NCBI GenBank assembly: GCA_045126355.1
Contig: JBGVOE010000126.1
Span: 112,061 to 176,060 of the forward strand
Length of the DNA stretch: 64,000 nt
Reading direction: 5' to 3'
Source: CAZSIA01 sp045126355
GTDB lineage: Bacteria; Bacillota_I; Bacilli_A; Acholeplasmatales; Anaeroplasmataceae
Shown here: in pieces, positions 1-5,951 of the stretch
How positions within the stretch are numbered: position 1 is the first letter of the stretch
How the letters are laid out: each line of letters starts with the position of its first letter
Notes under the pieces: model-generated
Database searches by the model: none
What the model was told of the DNA's origin: nothing
Seen by the model: the letters and a program-made list of their open reading frames with translations, nothing else
Translations under genes and position numbers: made by a program

Positions 1-742
1 CTAAATCGCCAGTAAGCATAAAATGATGGTCATTATAATTAAACATTGTACAAACCGAATAATTGTTTTCATCATCTGATTTATTGAAGTAATAATAGTT
101 ATATAAAATTTCCATTGTAATATTGTCAGCTAATTCATAAACTCTTTTAGCACCATTTTCATTATTATAACAAGATGCAGCATCATATACTTTTGTACCT
201 TTATTTTCACAATAATCAACTGCTTCTAAGAAATCTTCATAAATTTGAGAAGTTTTATTAGATAGGCTTGCTGTAATAATAGTTCCAATTTCATATTGAT
301 ATAAAATACCAGTTCTTGTAGAAGCACTAGCAGAGCCTACAAAAGCAGCAATATGGTCTTGGTCACCATGAGTTTGAATGACATATTCTAATTTACCATC
401 AGTGCAATATTTATCTATATAAGATTTAATAGTAGTTGCACTATTTTTTCTTGAACCAGCATCAATTAAAATATCTACATCACCAGCTTTAATATAAGTG
501 GAATCACCAGTATATTCATTACCTAATTCTAAAAAGTGCATTTGGAAATCATCATAAGTTACACCTTCAATAGTATTATTTTCGTGTGTAGGATTTTCTG
601 TTTTTCCTATATCTGGTGTGATTTCAGTAGGTAAATTATTAATTAAATTATTTATTATACCTTCGATATCACAACTTGTTAATGTAAATGTTAAACACAC
701 CATTACTAACGCACTAAATATAATCTTTTTAAACTTTTTCAT
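1..742 (-). CDS. Lipoprotein with ComEC-like metallo-beta-lactamase domain (cut by window edge)
   Basis: Translation from the ATG at 742 runs 247 codons to the window edge without a stop, so the C-terminus is missing. A GGAGGA ribosome site lies just upstream. The N-terminus is a lipoprotein signal with lipobox LTSC (Cys about residue 24), so the protein should sit on the outer face of the membrane. Residues 125-130 are HGDQDH, the metal-binding HxxxDH signature of the metallo-beta-lactamase fold, and the visible end MLTGDL resembles the later metal-site strand. Extracellular MBL domains of this type resemble the C-terminal part of the DNA-uptake protein ComEC and related secreted hydrolases. 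It is the last gene of an operon with the RNA ligase family gene. A nuclease or phosphodiesterase role is inferred from the fold only. Confidence 0.75.
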   Translation of the reverse strand, partial: MKKFKKIIFSALVMVCLTFTLTSCDIEGIINNLINNLPTEITPDIGKTENPTHENNTIEGVTYDDFQMHFLELGNEYTGDSTYIKAGDVDILIDAGSRKNSATTIKSYIDKYCTDGKLEYVIQTHGDQDHIAAFVGSASASTRTGILYQYEIGTIITASLSNKTSQIYEDFLEAVDYCENKGTKVYDAASCYNNENGAKRVYELADNITMEILYNYYYFNKSDDENNYSVCTMFNYNDHHFMLTGDL

Positions 743-769
743 ATAAAGTCCTCCTTTAATTTATAATTT

Positions 770-1741
770 TTATAAAACGAAATCTTTAATTTCTTTTTCA
801 ACTAATTTTCTTAAAGACCTAAAATTAAGTTCTAAATCTCTAAATTCATTAATAGCAATTAAAATATTATCTTTAATTAATTCATTAAAAATATAAGTTG
901 ATAAGTTAGAGAAATTTTTCATAACAAACTTATTTTGATTAAAACATTCCGGATGTAATTCTTTAAACTTAAATACTTCTTTGCTGATAAATTCTGGATT
1001 ACAAAATCTTACAACGAACTTATGTTCCCATAAGAAATCTTGTTTATCTTCGTGATAATCAGTTCTAACTTTAACCTTTTTATCTCTAAAATCAGCAGTG
1101 ATTAATTTAGCCCATGTTCTTCTACCATATATATTTTTATAATTATAATTTTTGATAATTACACCTTCACCTAAGCCTTTACCTTCATCAATTAGGTATG
1201 TTGAATTTTCTAACTCTGCTTCAATTTCTTCTATTTTAGGATTATAAATGACTTTGATACAAGGAATATATTTTAAGTGAAATTTTTCACAAAGGTTAGC
1301 ATAAAAATCATAATATAAATAACTTTCTAATCTTCTTGATTTAAAATCATCTTTAAAATCTTCTTCTGTTATTCCATCTGGATAAGATACAACATCAAAG
1401 ATATAAAATTGTCTCCAAGCATCTTTATTATAAGTTTTTAAAGTCACCGGAATTAACCATTCACCATAAATGATTGTATATTTAGGTAATTCACTTAACA
1501 TTTTTATTAAATTTTCTTTAATTGTAGGATTATCATTAAAATATTTAATAAATTTATAATTATCTTGACTTTCTAAAAGTTGTCCTCTACGACCACCGAA
1601 AGCTAATTTGCCTTCGTCATTTAAATAAACGCAACAATTAGTTCCATCAATTTTAGGAAAAACATAAACTTTTCCGTTTAAAATTCCATCTGTTTCTTCA
1701 CTTCCATATTTTTCAATATGTTGATATTTTTTAAATTTCAT
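770..1741 (-). CDS. RNA ligase / nucleotidyltransferase family protein
   Basis: 323 residues with the motifs of the covalent nucleotidyltransferase superfamily: motif I KIDGTN with candidate nucleophile Lys30, motif III IYGEWL, motif IIIa FYIFDV, motif IV EGVIIKN and motif V WAKLI. This is the pattern of phage-type RNA ligases, which adenylate themselves and seal RNA ends, often repairing tRNAs cut by host defence. The C-terminal 100 residues are not recognised. The gene is second in an operon started by the TATAAT-class promoter near 2177 and has an AAGGAG ribosome site. DNA ligase activity cannot be excluded, but the protein is short and shows no BRCT or zinc domain. Confidence 0.8.
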   Translation of the reverse strand: MKFKKYQHIEKYGSEETDGILNGKVYVFPKIDGTNCCVYLNDEGKLAFGGRRGQLLESQDNYKFIKYFNDNPTIKENLIKMLSELPKYTIIYGEWLIPVTLKTYNKDAWRQFYIFDVVSYPDGITEEDFKDDFKSRRLESYLYYDFYANLCEKFHLKYIPCIKVIYNPKIEEIEAELENSTYLIDEGKGLGEGVIIKNYNYKNIYGRRTWAKLITADFRDKKVKVRTDYHEDKQDFLWEHKFVVRFCNPEFISKEVFKFKELHPECFNQNKFVMKNFSNLSTYIFNELIKDNILIAINEFRDLELNFRSLRKLVEKEIKDFVL

Positions 1742-1766
1742 CTTTAAAACTCCTTCTTTAAATTAT

Positions 1767-2144
1767 TTATTTTGTAGAATTTTGAACTGATACACAACAA
1801 CAAATGTATTTTCCAGTATGAATTACATCACAGCTTTCTGAATTGTCATCAGTATCATAAATATATTCAAGAACTTCTTCATATAAAAATACATATAATA
1901 AATTATCAATATCATTTAAATAATACTCACAATAGGTATCATCTTTATTAAATGCCGTTCCTAAATATTGCATATTTGTTTTATCAGCCTCTAATAACTC
2001 AATTTGAGCTAATGTATTTTTGCATCTAAATTCATTCATTATACCAGCGTCAATAGCCCATTTTGGAGGTCTAAAAAAACTTTTAACACTAAATGGATAC
2101 ATATTTTCTATATCTTTCCATTGCTTTTTATTTAACTTTTTCAT
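1767..2144 (-). CDS. Hypothetical protein, first gene of the RNA-ligase operon
   Basis: 125 residues, unrecognised. The start is set at the ATG at 2144 because AAGGATG lies nine bases before it. A longer reading from 2168 would begin almost at the predicted transcription start and has no ribosome site. The protein is soluble and acidic, with a CCCC-type cysteine cluster near the C-terminus (KYICCCVS) and aromatic clusters in the middle. It is 25 nt upstream of the RNA ligase family gene and shares its promoter. No function is proposed. Confidence 0.6.
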   Translation of the reverse strand: MKKLNKKQWKDIENMYPFSVKSFFRPPKWAIDAGIMNEFRCKNTLAQIELLEADKTNMQYLGTAFNKDDTYCEYYLNDIDNLLYVFLYEEVLEYIYDTDDNSESCDVIHTGKYICCCVSVQNSTK

Positions 2145-2176
2145 ATGAATCACATCCTTATTTAACATACAATAAT

Positions 2177-2188
2177 ATTATAGTTTTT
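2177..2188 (-). promoter_or_regulatory. Element promoter motif, TATAAT class
   Basis: Minus-strand AAAAAACTATAAT; 33 nt before the ATG of the first gene of the RNA-ligase operon. Confidence 0.7.
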
Positions 2189-2200
2189 TAGTAAAAGAAA

Positions 2201-2220
2201 AAGCCTAGCTAACTAGACTT
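2201..2220 (-). terminator. Hairpin terminator after the 2205-2867 gene
   Basis: AAGYCTAG stem with CUAA-type loop and A-rich plus strand (U tract in RNA) to the left; overlaps the stop codon. Confidence 0.6.
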
Positions 2221-2867
2221 TTTGATTTTTTTAAAATTGCAAACATACTTCTATAAAAAGTTCCTAGAATTGATGCAACTGATAAAATGAATAATAAATG
2301 GTCAGAATTAAATGATAAAACAATAGATGTTATATAACCAATAATTGTTAAAATTCTAACAACAATATTTAAAATTTTCTTATTTTTCGAAGAAATTATT
2401 TTAATTAAAGATGTTATAAAATAAATAGCACACAAACAATTTAAGACATGAAATAAAATTTGAACACCAAAATTTAAGGTGAATTCCTGTTCTACAAAGT
2501 TTGAAATTGTGTGACCATATAAGAATCCAGAACCGATTAATACTCCTAGTAATACAAATGGAGCGAATATCGAAAATCCTTGTTCTTCTAAAAAATCAAA
2601 ATAAGCATCAACTTTTTCATCATTTGATTTATCTGCTACTTGATTTTTAATTTCAATAAATTTAGGCATACAATTTATATCAACCAATGTTTTACCAAAA
2701 GACCACATCATAATCGGTATTACAAATAAACTTATTAACACATATTGTGATGGATATTTATAAACTAAATTTTTATTAACCATCCCAATTATACAAAATA
2801 CTAAAAGTGTAATTACTAATACTGCATATGTACATAATGAAATTTTCATTATTTTTTTATTTTTCAT
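2205..2867 (-). CDS. Multi-pass membrane protein, unknown
   Basis: 220 residues. About six hydrophobic segments can be counted: one near the N-terminus, one at VLISLFVIPIMMWSF, two in the middle, and two near the C-terminus. A hydrophilic loop lies between the second and third (about residues 65-90). The start at 2867 is chosen over 2885 because AAGGAG lies eight bases before it and the stop of the preceding gene is at 2869. It is the last gene of the operon with the HTH protein and ends in a hairpin terminator overlapping its TAG stop. Family not recognised. Confidence 0.65.
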   Translation of the reverse strand: MKNKKIMKISLCTYAVLVITLLVFCIIGMVNKNLVYKYPSQYVLISLFVIPIMMWSFGKTLVDINCMPKFIEIKNQVADKSNDEKVDAYFDFLEEQGFSIFAPFVLLGVLIGSGFLYGHTISNFVEQEFTLNFGVQILFHVLNCLCAIYFITSLIKIISSKNKKILNIVVRILTIIGYITSIVLSFNSDHLLFILSVASILGTFYRSMFAILKKSKSLVS

Positions 2868-2868
2868 T

Positions 2869-3117
2869 TTATTTTTCTCCTTCATTTGTTGGCAACGTTA
2901 AATAAGTTGCTTCTATTTTTGATATTTTGAATTGATTAATGTCTATATCGACACCATAAACCACTCTAATATGAGTGATAGCTTCTGCTTTACTATTAAA
3001 TAATTTTATTTGACAATTATCAAGCATAGAATAATTATATCCATTATTTTTAAAACCACCACATGTCAATGTTTTATCATCAACTTGAACAATATATTTT
3101 TCTTGTTTATAAAACAT
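2869..3117 (-). CDS. Small hypothetical protein
   Basis: 82 residues, middle gene of a three-gene operon. Its ATG overlaps the TAA of the upstream HTH gene (TAATG at 3115-3119) and its stop abuts the start of the membrane protein gene, so translation of the three is probably coupled. The sequence is mixed beta-like, has no export signal, and contains a single CGG motif. Unrecognised. Confidence 0.6.
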   Translation of the reverse strand: MFYKQEKYIVQVDDKTLTCGGFKNNGYNYSMLDNCQIKLFNSKAEAITHIRVVYGVDIDINQFKISKIEATYLTLPTNEGEK

Positions 3118-3632
3118 TATTCATATTCCTTTTCAAAATGGACAATATAACCATCTGATTTTAAAGGGACTTTTTTATAAGGAACGCCATTTGGTGTAGT
3201 TTTACATCCATTTGGTGGATATGTGAATCTAACTTCCATTTTATAACCATTATCTTTGGCTAATCTTTCTAAAGCATCTTCTTTTGCTTTATCAATTTTT
3301 CTAAAATAGTAATTATTAGGTGGTTCTAATAAATAAGATTGTTGAGTTTTAGTTAATGGTTCATATTTATTTTCTTCTTCAACTATTATACATGATTTTG
3401 GTGGAATATATTTAACTTCTGTAGATTTTTTTTCTAAATATTCTTTATTTCTTCTAACCGCAGGTAATTTATTAATTTTTCTATATAATAAAGCATAATT
3501 TCCTACTGATTGAGCCGTTGTATTATATTTAACTGCAATATCTGCTAAAGGAATATGAGGATTATTATAAGCTTCTTCACCTATTTTTAATCTTTCATCA
3601 GCAGAAAATTTAGTTTTACTTTGTCTTTTCAT
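3117..3632 (-). CDS. Helix-turn-helix protein (transposase-like HTH)
   Basis: 171 residues. Residues 8-50 (DERLKIGEEA, then PLADIAVKYN, then TAQSVGNYALLY) have the layout of the homeodomain-like HTH in insertion-sequence OrfA proteins and some phage regulators, and should bind DNA. No catalytic transposase domain follows: the C-terminal half is basic and proline-rich, with KTTPNGVPYKK near the end. It leads a three-gene operon behind a TATAAT-class promoter. It could be a regulator or a domesticated transposase fragment. Confidence 0.6.
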   Translation of the reverse strand: MKRQSKTKFSADERLKIGEEAYNNPHIPLADIAVKYNTTAQSVGNYALLYRKINKLPAVRRNKEYLEKKSTEVKYIPPKSCIIVEEENKYEPLTKTQQSYLLEPPNNYYFRKIDKAKEDALERLAKDNGYKMEVRFTYPPNGCKTTPNGVPYKKVPLKSDGYIVHFEKEYE

Positions 3633-3665
3633 AACAATTTTCTCCTTTAAATAATATACAACTAT

Positions 3666-3677
3666 ATTATAGTTTTT
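3666..3677 (-). promoter_or_regulatory. Element promoter motif, TATAAT class
   Basis: Minus-strand AAAAACTATAAT; 34 nt before the HTH gene. Confidence 0.7.
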
Positions 3678-3709
3678 GAATTTGGAAAATCAGGTTAATA
3701 AGTAAAAAA

Positions 3710-3731
3710 AGAGGTTTAAATTAAAACCTCT
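3710..3731 (-). terminator. Hairpin terminator of the sigma-like gene at 3716
   Basis: Eight-pair stem AGAGGTTT/AAACCTCT; U tract to the left. Confidence 0.65.
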
Positions 3732-4597
3732 ATTCTTTCTTCAATCTTACTCATTTCCATAATAAGATTTTTAATTATTGAAGAAAATTCTGAATTTGCA
3801 ATTATCGCACATTTATTTCTTAAATTTTGATTATGACGACCTCTTATAATTGCATTAATATCTTCCTCTGTAACACCTAATTTAGAACATAAAGAAATTA
3901 ACTCTTTACGATACATTTCTTTTTGATGCAATTCTTCAACATTTTTAGTACATCTATTTTTGAATGTTACATCTTGAATTGAATCTTGTGGAAACCATGT
4001 TTCTCTTTCGATATATTTTTTATCTAAAGAAAATTGAGCCTTATAATGTTCGATAAAACTTTTATAAGCGTTTATTGAGTTTCTAGCATATTTTCCTATT
4101 TCCATAGAGTCATTTTTTAAATTCATACTTTCAAGAATGATATAATCAATATCAGTATCAACTTCTTCTACGGGGTAAGTTAAAAGAGCATCAACTGGTA
4201 TTAAAGAAATTTCTAATCCTTTTGCTTTTAAATATTCAGATTTTCTTCTAACAATGTCATATTTGACATTACTATATCTTCTGTATGAACTTCTACTCAA
4301 AGAAATGCTATTCATAGCATACATATCAAAATTATTTAAAGCATCTTGAACCCAATTATTAATACAGATTGTAACTTGTCCCCAGTATTCATTAACTGAA
4401 TTCAATTTATTACAAACAGTATCCCAAACTGAAGTCAATGCTTCATTAACGTAATCGTCAACTTCGCAAACTCTTGTATTCATTTTGTAATAACGTTTTT
4501 TAGCGATTTTGCTCATAGATTCTACATAAACATTAAATACATACTCTTTTGTATAAGGTACTCCTTCAATAATTATTAAATTTTCATTTGTTTTCAT
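3716..4597 (-). CDS. Divergent sigma-70-like protein (second of two)
   Basis: About 293 residues from the ATG at 4597. That ATG lies 39 nt from the promoter motif, the usual leader length of its class. An in-frame ATG at 4621 is possible but has no ribosome site. Early in the protein, VDDYVNEALTSVWDTV followed by INNWVQDALNNF matches the layout of sigma region 2 (core binding and -10 recognition). SISLSRSSYRRY then resembles the start of region 3. No clear region 4 is seen, although the part around SLCSKLGVTEEDINAI could be a degenerate one. The role inferred is recruitment of RNA polymerase to element promoters. It ends in a clear terminator and carries a TATATA-class promoter. Confidence 0.5.
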   Translation of the reverse strand: MKTNENLIIIEGVPYTKEYVFNVYVESMSKIAKKRYYKMNTRVCEVDDYVNEALTSVWDTVCNKLNSVNEYWGQVTICINNWVQDALNNFDMYAMNSISLSRSSYRRYSNVKYDIVRRKSEYLKAKGLEISLIPVDALLTYPVEEVDTDIDYIILESMNLKNDSMEIGKYARNSINAYKSFIEHYKAQFSLDKKYIERETWFPQDSIQDVTFKNRCTKNVEELHQKEMYRKELISLCSKLGVTEEDINAIIRGRHNQNLRNKCAIIANSEFSSIIKNLIMEMSKIEERIEVLI

Positions 4598-4635
4598 CCT
4601 TTTTTTCCATCCTTTTTTCATAAATATTCTTTGTC

Positions 4636-4650
4636 TTATATATAGTTTTA
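4636..4650 (-). promoter_or_regulatory. Element promoter motif, TATATA class
   Basis: Minus-strand TAAAACTATATATAA; 39 nt before the ATG at 4597 of the sigma-like gene. Confidence 0.72.
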
Positions 4651-4664
4651 AAGGATTAAAAAAT

Positions 4665-4767
4665 AGAAAAAAGCCCGAATTCAATTAAGAAAACGGACTT
4701 TTCACAAAAGGAGGACAAAGAGGTGTTACAATATATGAACTCATTTCTGAGATAAATTTTAATTTAC
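4665..4767 (-). ncRNA. Candidate small RNA with an exposed anti-Shine-Dalgarno stretch
   Basis: A TATAAT-class promoter (4774-4785) and a hairpin terminator (4671-4700) bracket about 100 nt with no credible gene: the only ORF is 19 codons without a ribosome site. In the RNA sense there is a 5' hairpin CUCA-GAAA-UGAG (4740-4751) with a GNRA loop. An unpaired pyrimidine stretch with CACCUC and UCCUCCUUU follows (4707-4725), then the terminator. UCCUCCUUU is complementary to the AAAGGAGGA ribosome sites used throughout the window and resembles the 3' end of 16S rRNA. This is the architecture of trans-acting regulatory RNAs. The regulatory role is inferred. Confidence 0.55.
4671..4700 (-). terminator. 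Hairpin terminator of the anti-Shine-Dalgarno RNA
   Basis: Seven-pair stem AAGTCCG/CGGGCTT with one G-U pair, followed by a U-rich tract in RNA. Confidence 0.62.
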
Positions 4768-4773
4768 ACTACT

Positions 4774-4785
4774 ATTATAGTTTTA
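4774..4785 (-). promoter_or_regulatory. Element promoter motif, TATAAT class (small RNA)
   Basis: Minus-strand TAAAACTATAAT; no gene follows, only the candidate anti-Shine-Dalgarno RNA and its terminator. Confidence 0.7.
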
Positions 4786-4826
4786 TTTTTATCAAAATCG
4801 TGATTATTGATGAAAAAAAATAAAAA

Positions 4827-4844
4827 AAGTGGTATAAACCACTT
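4827..4844 (-). terminator. Hairpin terminator of the 4843-5336 operon
   Basis: AAGTGG/CCACTT stem, six-base loop, U tract to the left. Confidence 0.65.
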
Positions 4845-5139
4845 AAATAATTGCTAAAGCTTTCCAAAAAGTATTAGATTTGTGAAGCATTAATTCTTTT
4901 AAATCAGCAAGAATCGTTTCGTCATTATTATTTAATCTATCTAAAACAACACTTTTTTCTAATCCATATTCATCTATTACTTCTTGTGATGGAATATTTT
5001 TAAAAATATAAATATTAAAACTTTTACCATTTTTTAATAAGCTTTGCAATTTTTTAGGAAATGGAAATACTGGAATAATTAAATTTTCTGGTTCAATTAA
5101 ATTTTGTTCTTTAAAACTTTTATAAACGTATAAAATCAT
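4843..5139 (-). CDS. Hypothetical protein, 98 aa
   Basis: 98 residues, soluble, with a basic, lysine-rich middle and a C-terminal part rich in leucine and acidic residues. It is the second gene of a pair: its ATG overlaps the TGA of the upstream gene as ATGA (5136-5139), so the two are probably co-translated. A terminator hairpin overlaps its stop. No family recognised. Confidence 0.6.
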   Translation of the reverse strand: MILYVYKSFKEQNLIEPENLIIPVFPFPKKLQSLLKNGKSFNIYIFKNIPSQEVIDEYGLEKSVVLDRLNNNDETILADLKELMLHKSNTFWKALAII

Positions 5140-5336
5140 TTTAAAATTTTTCCAACTTTACCTTCGAAATTTTGATGAGGTATTCCTTCTTTAACATAAG
5201 TATGAACAATAGCTCCATCAACAACTTCTGTAATTTCTTCTTTTAAATTTAAATTAACCATAGATAAAGGTTTTACATTTCCAGAAAAAATTAAATGTTC
5301 TTCATTTCCAAGTGCAATTATTGTAACTTCTCTCAT
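5136..5336 (-). CDS. Hypothetical small protein, 66 aa
   Basis: 66 residues, beta-rich in appearance, no export signal. It leads a two-gene operon behind a TATATA-class promoter with the standard 37-nt leader and an AGGAGG ribosome site. Its TGA stop, overlapping the next ATG, is direct evidence that TGA terminates translation here. Function unknown. Confidence 0.6.
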   Translation of the reverse strand: MREVTIIALGNEEHLIFSGNVKPLSMVNLNLKEEITEVVDGAIVHTYVKEGIPHQNFEGKVGKILK

Positions 5337-5372
5337 AATTTTTCCTCCTAAATTGATAAAATAATTTGCAAG

Positions 5373-5387
5373 TTATATATAGTTTTA
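5373..5387 (-). promoter_or_regulatory. Element promoter motif, TATATA class
   Basis: Minus-strand TAAAACTATATATAA; 37-nt leader to the 5136-5336 gene. Confidence 0.72.
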
Positions 5388-5406
5388 AAATTTTTTAAAA
5401 TAAAAA

Positions 5407-5425
5407 AGAGCTTATAATAAGCTCT
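5407..5425 (-). terminator. Hairpin terminator of the 5434 gene
   Basis: AGAGCTTA/TAAGCTCT stem, three-base loop. Confidence 0.65.
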
Positions 5426-5433
5426 AAATTAAA

Positions 5434-5862
5434 TTAGTCTAAATAAGGTGTTTCATAAGAATAAAACCAATAATCATTTTTGAAAGTTAATGAACCTTTA
5501 CCTAAAAACCACTCAGTACCAGCAACTCTTATATCGTATTGTCTATCAATGCAAGTTCTAATAATATGTTCCATTAATTCTTTATCTGAAATAAAATTAC
5601 CAGATTCATCAAATGCTTTTAAATTGTAATCATAATATGAATCTCCATATCTTCTTTGTTGACCACATCTTAAAGTTTCAATATTGATGGTATATTTCAT
5701 ATTAGAAATATCAAAATCTTTTACTTCTTTAGCAATATAACCCGGATTAGAACCGTAATAAGAAACTTTTTCTTCGTCATTTATTACTTCAACAACTTTT
5801 TTAACGATAAATGGTTTCCCTTCAACTAATTTTTTAGCAATATACATTGTATTATTCCACAT
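5434..5862 (-). CDS. Hypothetical protein, 142 aa
   Basis: 142 residues, single-gene unit with its own TATATA-class promoter (38-nt leader, TAGGAGG) and its own terminator. The sequence is rich in tyrosine, lysine and acidic residues and has no membrane segment. The central part (ETLRCGQQRRYGDSYYDYN) and the C-terminal aromatic stretch are distinctive but not recognised. Confidence 0.6.
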   Translation of the reverse strand: MWNNTMYIAKKLVEGKPFIVKKVVEVINDEEKVSYYGSNPGYIAKEVKDFDISNMKYTINIETLRCGQQRRYGDSYYDYNLKAFDESGNFISDKELMEHIIRTCIDRQYDIRVAGTEWFLGKGSLTFKNDYWFYSYETPYLD

Positions 5863-5899
5863 ATAATTTTCCTCCTATTTATTATAAATATTTGCTACT

Positions 5900-5914
5900 T
5901 TATATATAGTTTTT
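5900..5914 (-). promoter_or_regulatory. Element promoter motif, TATATA class
   Basis: Minus-strand AAAAACTATATATAA; 38-nt leader to the 5434-5862 gene. Confidence 0.72.
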
Positions 5915-5922
5915 ATAAAAAA

Positions 5923-5944
5923 AGACCAACTATAAAGCTGGTCT
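5923..5944 (-). terminator. Hairpin terminator of the SAF lipoprotein gene
   Basis: AGACCA/TGGTCT stem, then a U tract. Confidence 0.65.
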
Positions 5945-5951
5945 AATATAA

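Noticed and set aside
3117..3632. HTH gene as an insertion sequence
   Set aside because: No catalytic DDE domain, no second ORF and no terminal inverted repeats are nearby.
4665..4767. 19-codon peptide gene in the small RNA
   Set aside because: The ATG lies in the loop of a stable hairpin and has no ribosome site.
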